From Domibacillus tundrae (lineage in GTDB: Bacteria > Bacillota > Bacilli > Bacillales > Domibacillaceae), in assembly GCF_000970675.1 (NCBI RefSeq), contig NZ_LAJA01000001.1, positions 62,001 to 126,000 on the forward strand: DNA of 64,000 nt, read 5' to 3'. How positions within the stretch are numbered: the stretch's first letter is position 1; each line of letters starts with the position of its first letter. The notes beneath the pieces were generated by a model. That model did no database searches and was not told the origin of the DNA. It worked only from the letters and a program-made list of their open reading frames with translations. Shown piece by piece: positions 53,974 through 64,000 of this stretch. Made by a program: the position numbers and the translations under genes.

Positions 53974-55257
53974 ATGATTAAGATCAAAAATGTCACAGCA
54001 GGGCTTTCAATCAAGCGGTCAGTGGATGCTGGAACTGAAGAGCAGCAGCGAATTGTGCGTGAGATCATACAAGATGTTCGTGACAACGGCGACCGTGCGC
54101 TTTATGCCTATACAGAAAAGTTTGACGGAGCGAAATTGTACAGCTTAAAAGTCACACAGGAAGAAATCAATGAGGCATACACGGCGCTCGATGACAACAT
54201 GATCAAAATTATTCGTGAAGCGGCGGAAAACATCGCTTCTTTCCATGCAAAGCAAAAACGGGAAACATGGCTGTACACAAATGCGGACGGCTCGATTTTT
54301 GGACAAAAATTGACGCCGCTTGATTCAGCAGGTGTGTATGTCCCAGGTGGAACAGCCGCTTATCCATCTTCTGTTTTAATGAATGTCATGCCGGCGAAAA
54401 CGGCCGGTGTGAAGCGGATCGTCATGGTATCACCGCCTGGAAAAGATGGCCGCCTCCCAGCGGGGGTCCTTGTTGCGGCTGACATTGCCGGTGTAAAGGA
54501 CATCTTTAAAGCCGGTGGTGCTCAAGCTGTCGCGGCACTTGCATACGGAACGGAATCGATTAAAGCAGTCGATAAAATTACTGGACCGGGCAACATTTTT
54601 GTCGCTCTCGCGAAACGGGAAGTATTTGGTGACGTCGACATTGACATGATTGCCGGACCAAGTGAAATCGCGGTGCTTGCGGACGAAACAGCATCTGCGA
54701 AAGAAGTCGCAGCCGATATGCTGTCGCAGGCAGAGCATGATACACGCGCGTCCGCCGTTTTGGTGACAACGTCAGAGCCGCTGGCAAAAGAAGTGGCGCT
54801 TGAAATTGAACAGCAGCTGTCTACATTGCCACGCGAAGAAATTGCGCGTCCATCAATTGAACAGCATGGTGCTATTTATATTGCGGCGACGATGAAAGAA
54901 GCGATTCAAACCATTAACGACATTGCACCGGAGCACTTGGAAGTGATGACGGAAAATGCGCTTGAATATGTAAAAGATATTAAACATGCCGGCGCTATTT
55001 TCGTTGGGCGATATTCATCAGAGCCGGTCGGCGACTACTTTGCCGGTCCCAATCACGTGCTGCCGACAAATGGAACAGCCCGTTTTTCAAGTCCGCTCAA
55101 TGTGGATGACTTTATGAAAAAATCGAGTATTATCATGTATAGCAAAGAAGCATTTGACAAGCACGGAGCGAAAATTGCTGCTTTTGCACGACTCGAAGGA
55201 TTAGAAGCACATGCCCGCGCGATCGAAGCGCGTAACGAATCAAAGAGAGAAGGCTAA
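53974..55257 (+). CDS. hisD: Histidinol dehydrogenase
   Basis: 427 residues; last two steps, histidinol to histidine with two NAD+. Signature [19 protein letters not shown] then [17 protein letters not shown]; zinc ligands in [14 protein letters not shown] and [14 protein letters not shown]. Three bases after hisG with a weak ribosome binding site, so coupled. Confidence 0.97.
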   Translation: MIKIKNVTAGLSIKRSVDAGTEEQQRIVREIIQDVRDNGDRALYAYTEKFDGAKLYSLKVTQEEINEAYTALDDNMIKIIREAAENIASFHAKQKRETWLYTNADGSIFGQKLTPLDSAGVYVPGGTAAYPSSVLMNVMPAKTAGVKRIVMVSPPGKDGRLPAGVLVAADIAGVKDIFKAGGAQAVAALAYGTESIKAVDKITGPGNIFVALAKREVFGDVDIDMIAGPSEIAVLADETASAKEVAADMLSQAEHDTRASAVLVTTSEPLAKEVALEIEQQLSTLPREEIARPSIEQHGAIYIAATMKEAIQTINDIAPEHLEVMTENALEYVKDIKHAGAIFVGRYSSEPVGDYFAGPNHVLPTNGTARFSSPLNVDDFMKKSSIIMYSKEAFDKHGAKIAAFARLEGLEAHARAIEARNESKREG

Positions 55258-55260
55258 ACA

Positions 55261-55854
55261 ATGGGAAATCGGAATTCAGAACTGCAGCGTTACACAGGCG
55301 AAACAAAAATTGATTTGGCTTTTGAAGTGGATGGAGAAGGGAAATCCGATATCCAGACAGGTGTGCCATTTATGGATCATATGCTGGATTTGTTTACGCG
55401 CCACGGCCACTTTGACTTAACAGTAAAAGCAGACGGTGATGTCGAGGTAGATGACCACCATACAACAGAAGACATCGGTATCGTGCTTGGCATGGCATTG
55501 AAAGAAGCGCTGGGCGATAAAAAAGGCATTAAGCGTTATGGCAATTTCTTTGTGCCAATGGATGATACATTGGCACAAGTGGTGGTTGATTTGAGCAACC
55601 GCCCGCATTTTGAAATTCGCGGCGCGGAATTCCCGTCTCAAAAAGTCGGCACGTTTGATACAGAGCTTGTGCACGAATTTTTATGGAAGTTTGCACTTGA
55701 AGCCCGCATGAACCTGCACGTCATCATTCATTACGGAACGAATACACACCATATGATAGAAGCGGTCTTTAAAGCGATGGCACGTGCGATTGATGAAGCG
55801 GTCACGATTGACCCGCGCGTGAAAGGCGTACCATCAACGAAAGGGATGTTGTAA
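55261..55854 (+). CDS. hisB: Imidazoleglycerol-phosphate dehydratase
   Basis: 197 residues, monofunctional. Two symmetric manganese motifs: [27 protein letters not shown]; then [16 protein letters not shown] and [19 protein letters not shown]. Three bases after hisD and flush with hisH. Confidence 0.97.
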   Translation: MGNRNSELQRYTGETKIDLAFEVDGEGKSDIQTGVPFMDHMLDLFTRHGHFDLTVKADGDVEVDDHHTTEDIGIVLGMALKEALGDKKGIKRYGNFFVPMDDTLAQVVVDLSNRPHFEIRGAEFPSQKVGTFDTELVHEFLWKFALEARMNLHVIIHYGTNTHHMIEAVFKAMARAIDEAVTIDPRVKGVPSTKGML

Positions 55855-56493
55855 ATGATCGGCATTATCGATTACGGCATGGGCAATTTGTTCAGCGTAT
55901 CCAAAGCTCTGGAACGGATTGGCATCCCATATATCATCAGTGAATCACCAGAAGAATTAAACAACACAAAAGGTGTGATCCTGCCAGGTGTTGGCGCGTT
56001 TAAAGATGCGATGGCGCGCCTTCGTGAAAAGGAACTGGATCAGTTTATCCACCAATATGTCGACAGCGGCCGCCCGCTTTTAGGCATTTGCCTTGGCATG
56101 CAGCTTTTATTTGAAGAAAGCGAAGAAAATGGCCAATTTGAAGGCCTGGGTTTATTAAAAGGACGCATCGTGCGTATTCCGGACCGCGATGCAGACGGCG
56201 AACGGCTGAAAGTGCCGCACATGGGCTGGAACAAGCTGCATTTTCATCAAGAAGCACCCGTATTGGAAGGCATTGAAGACGGCTACGTTTATTTTGTCCA
56301 TTCCTATTATGCAGATGGAGTAGATAAGCAGGCCCTTCTTGCCAGTGCGGAATATGGCGTACACGTGCCGGCGGTTGTTGGACGTGACAACGTATCAGGC
56401 ATGCAGTTTCACCCGGAAAAAAGCAGCGCAACCGGCATGAAGCTGTTAACGAATTTTGCGAAAGCGATGGAACGATCGGAGGACATATTATGA
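55855..56493 (+). CDS. hisH: Imidazole glycerol phosphate synthase, glutaminase subunit
   Basis: 212 residues. Class I glutamine amidotransferase: catalytic Cys in [13 protein letters not shown], His and Glu in [14 protein letters not shown]. Delivers ammonia to HisF. Starts at the base following hisB; overlaps hisA by 4 bases. Confidence 0.97.
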   Translation: MIGIIDYGMGNLFSVSKALERIGIPYIISESPEELNNTKGVILPGVGAFKDAMARLREKELDQFIHQYVDSGRPLLGICLGMQLLFEESEENGQFEGLGLLKGRIVRIPDRDADGERLKVPHMGWNKLHFHQEAPVLEGIEDGYVYFVHSYYADGVDKQALLASAEYGVHVPAVVGRDNVSGMQFHPEKSSATGMKLLTNFAKAMERSEDIL

Positions 56494-57221
56494 GTTTTAC
56501 GATTTACCCGGCAATCGATATGCGCGGTGGAAAATGTGTCCGCCTCGTGCAAGGCGATTATAATCAAGAAACGGTATATGGGGATTCGCCGTTTGATATG
56601 GCGAAATCCTTCGTGGAGCAAGGTGCAGAGTGGATTCATATGGTGGATCTTGACGGCGCCAAAGACGGCCAGCGCGTAAACGATACGTTCGTCATTGAAG
56701 CAGCCCAAAAGCTGAATGCGAAAGTGCAAATCGGCGGCGGCATCCGGACAGAAGAAGACGTGAAGCATTATTTAGAAAACGGTGTAGACCGCGTGATTAT
56801 TGGCAGCCTTGCTGTGAAAGAACCCGAACTTGTGAAAAACTGGCTTCGTACATATGGAGATAAAATCGCGATCGGCCTTGATGCAAAAGGTGGGTACGTG
56901 GCGACACACGGCTGGCTTGAGACTTCGTCTGTAAAAGCGATCGATCTCGCAAAGGAATTTGCAGAAGCGGGCGCGGAGACGTTTATTTTTACAGATATCG
57001 CAAATGATGGCATGCTGTCAGGACCGAATACAGAAGCAACAGCCGAACTTGCGCGGGCAACTGGCAAGAGCGTGATTGCATCAGGCGGCGTCAGCTCGTT
57101 GGACGATTTGCGCGATCTGGCAAAATGGAAAAATGATGGGCTGTCCGGTGCCATTTGCGGAAAATCTATTTACACAGGCCGATTCACTGTAAAAGAAGCG
57201 CTGGAGGTGGCAGCGGAATGA
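56490..57221 (+). CDS. hisA: Phosphoribosylformimino-5-aminoimidazole carboxamide ribotide isomerase
   Basis: 243-residue TIM barrel. [19 protein letters not shown] (catalytic Asp), [12 protein letters not shown] and phosphate loops [12 protein letters not shown]. Catalyses ProFAR to PRFAR. Ribosome binding site GGAGG; overlaps hisH and hisF by 4 bases each. Confidence 0.97.
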   Translation: MSFTIYPAIDMRGGKCVRLVQGDYNQETVYGDSPFDMAKSFVEQGAEWIHMVDLDGAKDGQRVNDTFVIEAAQKLNAKVQIGGGIRTEEDVKHYLENGVDRVIIGSLAVKEPELVKNWLRTYGDKIAIGLDAKGGYVATHGWLETSSVKAIDLAKEFAEAGAETFIFTDIANDGMLSGPNTEATAELARATGKSVIASGGVSSLDDLRDLAKWKNDGLSGAICGKSIYTGRFTVKEALEVAAE

Positions 57222-57976
57222 TGACAAAACGCATCATCCCATGCCTCGATGTAAAAGAAGGACGTGTGGTCAAAGGCATTCAATTTGTTGAGCTGCGCGA
57301 CGCAGGTGACCCCGTTGAGCTGGCGCGTGTTTATGACGAGCAAGGTGCGGACGAGCTTGTTTTCCTTGATATTTCAGCTTCGGTGGAAGGACGGAAAACG
57401 ATGGTCGATGTTGTGCAGGCGGTCGCATCTGAATTGGCCATCCCATTTACGGTCGGCGGCGGCATTAACGCACTAGATGATATGAAACGCATTTTACGTG
57501 CGGGCGCAGATAAAGTATCATTGAATACAGCGGCTGTAAACAATCCGGGTTTGATTAATGAAGGAGCCGCGTTTTTCGGCTCGCAGTGTATCGTCATTGC
57601 AATTGATGCGAAATATGATGAATCGATCGGAACGTGGCGCGTTTATACACACGGCGGGCGCACCCCAACAGAACGAACGGTTATTGATTGGGCGAAAGAA
57701 GCGGTCGAACGCGGTGCCGGCGAAATTTTGCTGACGAGCATGGATGAAGACGGCAGCAAGCAAGGATTTGATATCGCGCTGACGAAAGCGGTCGGTGATG
57801 CGGTCTCTGTCCCTGTTATTGCATCAGGCGGCGCCGGAAACGCGCAGCACTTTTTGGATGTGTTTACAGAAGCGCAAGCCGATGCGGCGCTGGCGGCTTC
57901 TATTTTTCACTATAAAGAAACCGGCGTTGGAGAGGTAAAACAATTTTTGCGAAATGCAGAGGTGAACGTTAGATGA
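57218..57976 (+). CDS. hisF: Imidazole glycerol phosphate synthase, cyclase subunit
   Basis: 252-residue TIM barrel related to His[20 protein letters not shown] (catalytic Asp), [27 protein letters not shown] (second catalytic Asp). Start ATG 57218 overlaps the hisA stop and follows GGAGGTGG; the longer frame from 57155 lies inside hisA. Confidence 0.97.
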   Translation: MMTKRIIPCLDVKEGRVVKGIQFVELRDAGDPVELARVYDEQGADELVFLDISASVEGRKTMVDVVQAVASELAIPFTVGGGINALDDMKRILRAGADKVSLNTAAVNNPGLINEGAAFFGSQCIVIAIDAKYDESIGTWRVYTHGGRTPTERTVIDWAKEAVERGAGEILLTSMDEDGSKQGFDIALTKAVGDAVSVPVIASGGAGNAQHFLDVFTEAQADAALAASIFHYKETGVGEVKQFLRNAEVNVR

Positions 57977-58602
57977 TTGACAAAGTGAAGTTTGATGAAA
58001 AAGGACTCGTCCCTGCAATTGTGCAGGATGCAACAACGTATGAAGTATTGACGCTCGCTTATATGAACAAAGATTCTCTCCAAAAAACGATGGAAACAGG
58101 CGAAACGTGGTTTTACAGCCGGTCCCGAGAAGAGCTTTGGCATAAAGGCGCAACAAGCGGCAACACACAAAAAGTCATCTCAATGCAGTTTGACTGCGAT
58201 AAAGATGCTATTGTCGTAAAAGTGGAGCCAGCGGGTCCTGCCTGCCACCGTGACACAACGAGCTGTTTTGATGAGCCGTTTTACGGAGAAGACAATGGGT
58301 CATTGCCTTACTCGATTTTGCAGCAGCTTGAGCAAGTCATTGCCGACCGCGAGCAAAATCGTCCAGAAGGTGCTTATACAACGTACTTGTTTGAAAAAGG
58401 CGTCGATAAAATTTTGAAAAAAGTTGGCGAAGAAGCAGCGGAAGTCATTATTGCCGCGAAAAATCGCGACAAAGAAGAATTGCAGTGGGAAGCAGCCGAT
58501 CTCTTGTATCATCTGCTTGTATTATTGCGTGAACAAGACTTGGCGCTTGATGATGTGCTTTCTGTTCTTGCACGCCGCCACGAAGGCAAAGGAAAAGAAT
58601 AA
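57973..58602 (+). CDS. hisI: Bifunctional phosphoribosyl-AMP cyclohydrolase / phosphoribosyl-ATP pyrophosphatase
   Basis: 209 residues (HisIE). Cyclohydrolase domain 1-115 with [36 protein letters not shown] and zinc/metal Cys and Asp residues ([20 protein letters not shown]). Pyrophosphohydrolase domain about 120-209 with [20 protein letters not shown]. Catalyses steps 2 and 3. Last his gene, followed by a terminator. Confidence 0.96.
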   Translation: MIDKVKFDEKGLVPAIVQDATTYEVLTLAYMNKDSLQKTMETGETWFYSRSREELWHKGATSGNTQKVISMQFDCDKDAIVVKVEPAGPACHRDTTSCFDEPFYGEDNGSLPYSILQQLEQVIADREQNRPEGAYTTYLFEKGVDKILKKVGEEAAEVIIAAKNRDKEELQWEAADLLYHLLVLLREQDLALDDVLSVLARRHEGKGKE

Positions 58603-58605
58603 AGG

Positions 58606-58635
58606 AAAGCCGGTCCAGCCGTGGACCGGCTTTTT
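58606..58635 (+). terminator. Terminator of the his operon
   Basis: AAAGCCGGTCCA/TGGACCGGCTTT with a GCCG tip, then T-run. Confidence 0.92.
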
Positions 58636-58704
58636 GTCTGTTTTTCTTCCGATACGTATGCTATACTACATAAGTTAATCATATAGAACGTACGGAGGAT
58701 TTTC

Positions 58705-60216
58705 ATGGGAAATGACTCAATGCGCCGGAAACAAAAAGAGAATGTTGTCTCATTTTTTCCGACAGGAGAGTTTTATTATAAAAAAGGAATGAAGGCACTC
58801 GAAAAAAGAGAGCTGCCGAAAGCGAAAAAATATCTTTCGCGCGCAATGGACCTAGAGCCGCTGGAACCGATTATCGCCTGCCAGCTGGCGATCGTAGAAA
58901 CGGAGCTTGGACATTATGAACAGTCAAACGGCCTGCTTCATTTTGTACTCGACGATCTCGATCCGCATATGACAGAGTGCCATTATTTTCTTGCCAACAA
59001 CTACGCGCATCTCGGTTCGTTTAAAGAAGCGTTCCGCCATACACAGATGTATTTGGACTTGGACGAGCAAGGCGAATATAAAGAAGATGCCGAAGATCTG
59101 CTAGATTTAATTACGCTTGACAGTGAAGAAGCGTTTGACGATTTGTCTGAGCAGGACGATATGATAGAAATGCAGGAAGAGTCGCGGTATTTGCTTGAAA
59201 GCGGCAATTTTGCAAAGGCCGCTGTTCATCTTGAAGAAACAGTGAAAAAATATCCTGATTTTTGGGCTGCTTACAATAATTTGGCACTGGCTTATTTTTA
59301 CCTTGGTCAGTCGGAAAAAGCACATGGTGTACTTGAAGATGTACTGGAGCGCAACTCTGGCAACCTGCATGCGATCTGCAACAAGATTGTGTTTTATTTT
59401 TACGAAAAAAAGCAGGAGCCGCTTGCTGATTTAGCGGATCAATTGGTAAAAATCCAGCCGCTTATTCCAGATCAGCAATTTAAAATTGGTGCGACATTTG
59501 CGTTAATCGGACGGTATGAAGATGCATACCGCTGGCTGAAAAAGCTGCAAAAAAGCGGGTTTGAAGGAGAAGCGGGCTTTTATTACTGGCTGTCGTACGC
59601 AGCACATCATACCGGGCGGCCGCAAACAGCACGATCCGTCTGGAAAAAAGTGCTCCGGGACAACCCGGAAAAAGAAGGGCTCGAGCCGTGGGGTTCCGGA
59701 AAAGATAAAAGCGAAATTGAGCGAAATCCGGAAGTCATCGTCGGCTATTTAAACGGAGAACGCGATGAAGAACGGTTATTTGGGCTTTTTTTGTTATCGC
59801 TTGCCAGCGACCATAAAGAAGTAATGACCCATCCGGACTTTTGCGATATTGATCAATTGCAGCCGCATGAAAAAATTTATATGGCTGATATTCTTGGCAT
59901 GCCGGTGGACAGCTCGCTTTTAATGGAAATGAACACACGCCTTGCGCACGAAACGGCGCTCGTTTTGTATCGACACTTTCGGCCGCTTGGCCAGCAAGAA
60001 GCAGGACTGTTTCTTATGTGGTTTTCGATTTTTCTTGAGCTTCAGTATCAAAAAGCGAACTTGTCGAAGCCGGCCGGTCTTGCGGCAGCGGTGGAATATG
60101 TATGGCGGAAACTTCGCAATGAACCGTTTAGCCAAACAGAAGCCGGGGAAAAATATAGCGTCTCCGTTTCTACGGTGCAAAAATATGCGAAATTTATTCG
60201 CGAGCATCTTCTTTGA
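58705..60216 (+). CDS. yvcD: TPR-repeat protein YvcD
   Basis: 503 residues. TPR pairs at about 22-55 (FYYKKGMKALEKRELPKAKK), 60-120 and 150-225 (FWAAYNNLALAYFYLGQSEK), more degenerate afterwards; the C-terminus ends in a helix-turn-helix-like segment (SVSTVQKYAKFIREHLL). Soluble scaffold of unknown function between hisI and trxB as in B. subtilis. ACGGAGGA ribosome binding site; TGCTATACT (about 58659-58667) may be an extended -10. Confidence 0.88.
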   Translation: MGNDSMRRKQKENVVSFFPTGEFYYKKGMKALEKRELPKAKKYLSRAMDLEPLEPIIACQLAIVETELGHYEQSNGLLHFVLDDLDPHMTECHYFLANNYAHLGSFKEAFRHTQMYLDLDEQGEYKEDAEDLLDLITLDSEEAFDDLSEQDDMIEMQEESRYLLESGNFAKAAVHLEETVKKYPDFWAAYNNLALAYFYLGQSEKAHGVLEDVLERNSGNLHAICNKIVFYFYEKKQEPLADLADQLVKIQPLIPDQQFKIGATFALIGRYEDAYRWLKKLQKSGFEGEAGFYYWLSYAAHHTGRPQTARSVWKKVLRDNPEKEGLEPWGSGKDKSEIERNPEVIVGYLNGERDEERLFGLFLLSLASDHKEVMTHPDFCDIDQLQPHEKIYMADILGMPVDSSLLMEMNTRLAHETALVLYRHFRPLGQQEAGLFLMWFSIFLELQYQKANLSKPAGLAAAVEYVWRKLRNEPFSQTEAGEKYSVSVSTVQKYAKFIREHLL

Positions 60217-60256
60217 GCAGAATAATAGACGGAATGAATGAAATTCAGTACGATAA

Positions 60257-61270
<1,014 letters not shown>

Positions 61271-61361
61271 TCATAATTTTACGTTCTCGTCATCGTTTTG
61301 AAATATGCGGGTGGTATAGTAAGAGGGTAATCAAACTGCCCCCTGCAGCTTTTTTTACACA

Positions 61362-61393
61362 GGACTGTCTCGGTATGAGGCAGTCCCTTTTTT
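61362..61393 (+). terminator. Terminator of trxB
   Basis: GGACTGTCTC/GAGGCAGTCC with one mismatch and loop GGTAT, then T-run. Confidence 0.8.
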
Positions 61394-61439
61394 ATGAGTA
61401 TACAGCTATTCTGATTGAATAATATTTGATGAACAGCAA

Positions 61440-61535
61440 AAGTAACTGATAAAACTCTTCATTCGATCGGTAAAAGACTTGATCTGACCGATAAATGTTT
61501 TTTATCGGTCAGATCGTTTTGTTTATCAATCACTT
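61440..61535. repeat. 96-bp nested inverted repeat, copy 2
   Basis: Outer arms AAGTAACTGATAAA and TTTATCAATCACTT; inner arms GATCTGACCGATAAA (61481-61495) and TTTATCGGTCAGATC (61501-61515). Same length and layout as 5111-5206 with many substitutions outside the arms. A short weak frame at 61495-61677 crosses it and is not a gene. Confidence 0.8.
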
Positions 61536-61578
61536 CTTGCTTTTACCGGTCTTATCGGAAGAAATATGGGTTAACATT

Positions 61579-61752
61579 GTTCAGCTCCGGGCGCCAACGG
61601 TTCGAGGACATAAGTCTGATTGTCTATGTGGCAAAAAGCGCCACTTCGAAAGTTCGCCTTATGCCTGTCGGAGCTGAACGGCCGTTTCCGCTTGGGCTCA
61701 CAGAATGTGAGTCATAAAGGCGTTGCGGCACGATGCCGCGTTCTTAGCCTTT
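61579..61752 (+). repeat. Structured intergenic repeat B2 with one GTT/GTTCTTA module
   Basis: First an 11-bp stem GTTCAGCTCCG (61579-61589)/CGGAGCTGAAC (61669-61679) that encloses GTGGC-N7-GCCAC. Then the module 61697-61752: CTCACA-GAA-TGTGAG, TCAT, AAAGGC-GTT-GCGGCA-CGA-TGCCGC-GTTCTTA-GCCTTT. It resembles the second half of 51813-52042. The gap 61271-61845 holds only this, the 96-bp repeat, the trxB terminator and the yvcI promoter. Confidence 0.85.
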
Positions 61753-61777
61753 AATCCTAAAAAAACACCCGGCAGCG

Positions 61778-61806
61778 TTGAACTTCTTTCGGCGTACCTT
61801 TATAAT
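61778..61806 (+). promoter_or_regulatory. Sigma-A promoter for yvcI-yvcJ-yvcK
   Basis: TTGAAC (61778-61783), 17 bases, TATAAT (61801-61806), 40 bases before yvcI and 26 bases after the structured module. Confidence 0.82.
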
Positions 61807-61845
61807 AAAAGAAATATCTGTTGGCAGTTTGACGGGGGTGTTATT

Positions 61846-62304
61846 GTGCAGCGTGTCACAAATTGTGTATTAATGAAGGATGGACAGGTGCTTTTAATGC
61901 AAAAGCCGCGCCGTAACTGGTGGGTAGCACCTGGCGGGAAAATGGAGCCGGGTGAATCAGTGCGGGATGCAGTGATTCGGGAATATCGGGAAGAAACAGG
62001 CCTGTACTTGCGAAACCCGAACGTAAAAGGAATTTTTACATTTATTATTAAAGACGGCGAAAAAGTAATGAATGAATGGATGATGTTTACGTTTTTTGCC
62101 GATCAGGCAGACGGCAGTCCGCTTTCTGAAACGCGGGAAGGCGATTTGTATTGGAAGCCGATTGAAGAATTAAAAGAACTTCCGATGGCGGAAGGCGACC
62201 GTCATCTGCTTGAATATATGGTGCATGGAACAGGACTGCTCTACGGGGCATTTACCTACACACCTGAATTCGAATTAATTTCATATCGACTCGACCCAAG
62301 CTGA
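61846..62304 (+). CDS. yvcI: Nudix hydrolase YvcI
   Basis: 152 residues. Nudix box [20 protein letters not shown] then ETG (G-x5-E-x7-REUxEE pattern). [20 protein letters not shown] and [17 protein letters not shown] match YvcI. Start GTG 61846, five bases after GGGGGTG; a longer frame from 61723 begins inside the repeat and includes the promoter. First gene of yvcIJK. Confidence 0.92.
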   Translation: MQRVTNCVLMKDGQVLLMQKPRRNWWVAPGGKMEPGESVRDAVIREYREETGLYLRNPNVKGIFTFIIKDGEKVMNEWMMFTFFADQADGSPLSETREGDLYWKPIEELKELPMAEGDRHLLEYMVHGTGLLYGAFTYTPEFELISYRLDPS

Positions 62305-62326
62305 ATGGAGAGAAAGGGGAATGATC

Positions 62327-63208
62327 ATGGCGAATGATGTGCAGCTTGTAATTATCACAGGTATGTCCGGAGCCGGTAAAACGGTAGCCGTTCAAAGTTT
62401 TGAAGATCTTGGCTTTTACTGTATGGATAATTTGCCGCCGACGCTTTTGCAGCCTTTTTTGGCGCTCATGAAAGATTCCGGGCAAAAACTGAAAAAAGTA
62501 GCGATTGTGATGGATATGCGCGGCCGCGAATTTTTTGATCATTTGCAAACAGCGCTGGATGAAGCGGCTGAAACGCTTAATACGGCACCTCGTGTCCTTT
62601 TTTTAGATGCGGAAGATGAAGTGCTGGTGCGCCGGTATAAGGAAACACGGCGCACGCATCCGCTGTCGCGCGATGATCGCCCGCTTGACGGCATTCATCA
62701 GGAGCGTGAACTTTTAAATGATTTGCGCGGACGCGCCAATATGATTTTAAATACGTCAAAAATGAAGCCGAAAGATTTGCGTGAAAATATTATGCGCGAA
62801 TTTTCGCCAAATAAGCAGGCTTCGTTTACTGTGAATGTTATGTCTTTCGGTTTTAAGCATGGGCTGCCCATTGATGCAGATCTTGTGTTTGATGTCCGGT
62901 TTTTGCCAAATCCTCATTATATCGAGCATATGCGTCCACGGACGGGACTTGATTCAGATGTTTCCGAGTATGTAATGAAATGGAACGATACGCAAAAGTT
63001 TTTAGAAAAAGTAACAGATTTGCTGACATTTATGATGCCTCATTACAAAATGGAAGGCAAATCGCAGCTCGTCATTGCGATTGGCTGTACGGGCGGCCAG
63101 CATCGTTCTGTCGCCTTATCCGAGTATTTGGCGAACTATTTTAAAGACGATTACAAAACACGCGTGACTCACCGTGATATTGATAAACGAAAGGCAGACA
63201 AGGCATGA
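62327..63208 (+). CDS. yvcJ: RapZ-family nucleotide-binding protein YvcJ
   Basis: 293 residues. Walker [15 protein letters not shown], Walker B-like [15 protein letters not shown], and the C-terminal RapZ domain with [20 protein letters not shown] (the UDP-GlcNAc/RNA-related domain in E. coli RapZ). In B. subtilis it hydrolyses GTP and affects competence. Start ATG 62327, seven bases after AAAGGGGA; ATG 62321 is an alternative. Overlaps yvcK by 4 bases. Confidence 0.95.
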   Translation: MANDVQLVIITGMSGAGKTVAVQSFEDLGFYCMDNLPPTLLQPFLALMKDSGQKLKKVAIVMDMRGREFFDHLQTALDEAAETLNTAPRVLFLDAEDEVLVRRYKETRRTHPLSRDDRPLDGIHQERELLNDLRGRANMILNTSKMKPKDLRENIMREFSPNKQASFTVNVMSFGFKHGLPIDADLVFDVRFLPNPHYIEHMRPRTGLDSDVSEYVMKWNDTQKFLEKVTDLLTFMMPHYKMEGKSQLVIAIGCTGGQHRSVALSEYLANYFKDDYKTRVTHRDIDKRKADKA

Positions 63209-64000
63209 CACCGCTACAATCACAGCAGCCAAAAGTTGTCATTATTGGCGGAGGAACGGGACTGTCTGTGCTGCTTCGGGGATTGAAACGTCATCCAATT
63301 GACCTCACCGCGATTGTCACAGTAGCGGATGACGGCGGCAGCTCCGGAAGGCTTCGAACCGAATTAAATATCCCGCCGCCCGGCGATATTCGCAACGTAC
63401 TCGCTGCGCTTTCAGACGTAGAACCGCTCGTTGAATCATTGTTTCAGCATCGTTTTTCAACAAATAATGAATTATCCGGTCATGCGCTTGGCAACTTAAT
63501 GATTGCGGCTCTTTCCTCGATTACAGGCGATTTCGGGCATGCCATTCAGGAAATGAGCCGGGTGCTGAATGTCCGGGGGAAAGTGCTCCCGGCTGCGAAT
63601 CAGAGCGTTGTGCTTCATGCGGAAATGGAAGATGGATCCGTTGTTTCCGGAGAGTCGAAAATTCCATACTCCGGCAAAAAGATTCGCCGCGTATTTTTAA
63701 CACCGGATAAAATTGAACCGCTTCCAGAGACGATACGATCAATTCGGGAAGCGGATATGATTATTCTCGGTCCCGGCAGCTTGTATACGAGCATTTTGCC
63801 GAATTTGCTCGTGCCTGGTATTGGCGAAGAAGTATGTGCAGCAAGCGCAAAAAAAGTGTATATTTGCAATTTAATGACGCAGGCGGGCGAAACGCTTGAT
63901 TTCACTGCATCAGACCATGTTAAAGCCATTTATGACCATATGAAATGTTCGTTTATGGATACAATTTTAGTAAACAAAGAGCCTGTTCCGGTTGACATAC
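63205..64000 (+). CDS. yvcK: Gluconeogenesis factor YvcK (CofD-like), N-terminal 265 residues
   Basis: UDP-sugar-binding protein needed for growth on gluconeogenic carbon and for cell-wall synthesis regulation. [40 protein letters not shown] then [13 protein letters not shown], and [14 protein letters not shown] are family signatures. Cut off by the window end (family about 320 residues). Start ATG 63205 overlaps the yvcJ stop. Expected next gene is whiA (yvcL), then crh. Confidence 0.96.
   Translation, partial: MTPLQSQQPKVVIIGGGTGLSVLLRGLKRHPIDLTAIVTVADDGGSSGRLRTELNIPPPGDIRNVLAALSDVEPLVESLFQHRFSTNNELSGHALGNLMIAALSSITGDFGHAIQEMSRVLNVRGKVLPAANQSVVLHAEMEDGSVVSGESKIPYSGKKIRRVFLTPDKIEPLPETIRSIREADMIILGPGSLYTSILPNLLVPGIGEEVCAASAKKVYICNLMTQAGETLDFTASDHVKAIYDHMKCSFMDTILVNKEPVPVDI

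Overview
The window is chromosomal DNA from a motile, endospore-forming member of the Bacillaceae. The evidence is a Bacillus subtilis-like gene order (flaG-fliD-fliS-fliT-hpf-secA-prfB; cccB, ftsEX and minJ; csbA-uvrBA-yvlBD-hprK-lgt-yvoD-ppaX-yvoF-hisZGDBHAFI-yvcD-trxB-yvcIJK), GerA-type germination genes, SpoVAC/SpoVAD, RF2 made by programmed frameshifting, Gram-positive purine-rich ribosome binding sites, and promoters that fit sigma-A, B/H, D, G, W and 54. The genus cannot be fixed from the sequence alone. No rRNA, tRNA, CRISPR array, IS transposase or prophage was seen.

Layout. 1-1.8 kb: proline catabolism (putB and the start of putC, minus strand). 2-5 kb: recQ overlapping a PD-(D/E)XK nuclease with four cysteines placed as for an Fe-S cluster. 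5.3-6.7 kb: MarR regulator with a palindromic operator and a ring-cleaving dioxygenase. 7-11.7 kb: an accessory-looking island with a MetX-like hydrolase, an AcoR-type sigma-54 activator, a consensus -24/-12 promoter, an SCP2-domain protein and a second alpha/beta hydrolase. 11.7-13.9 kb: a secreted S-layer-anchored protein (minus). 14-22.7 kb: flagellar cap and export-chaperone genes, ribosome hibernation factor, a SEC-C protein, secA and prfB. 22.8-30.7 kb: sporulation and germination genes (LytH-like peptidase, a reduced spoVA cluster with two DUF1657 genes, a gerABC operon), with cccB among them. 30.9-37.1 kb: ftsEX with a coiled-coil M23 hydrolase, a thioredoxin-like protein, a PLP enzyme and minJ. 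37.2-39.7 kb: repeats, yhfH, a YfbR-like nucleotidase, csbA and a TauE remnant. 39.7-50.7 kb: nucleotide excision repair, envelope-stress genes, hprK and lgt. 50.8-64 kb: a DUF4003 gene, the complete histidine operon, a TPR gene, trxB and yvcIJK (yvcK runs off the end).

Two things stand out. First, a small structured repeat occurs five times in intergenic DNA (two at 38.2 kb, two at 51.9-52.0 kb, one at 61.7 kb). Each copy is outer stem, GTT, inner stem, GTTCTTA, outer stem. The stems differ between loci but stay paired, while the unpaired GTT/GTTCTTA bases do not change; this looks like a conserved nucleic-acid fold. Second, the sigma-54 island at 7-11.7 kb is a compact regulator-promoter-effector unit whose substrate I cannot name. 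Other structure includes a 20-21 bp phased repeat between secA and prfB, a two-copy 96-bp nested hairpin repeat, and a terminator duplicated on either side of a repeat island downstream of minJ.
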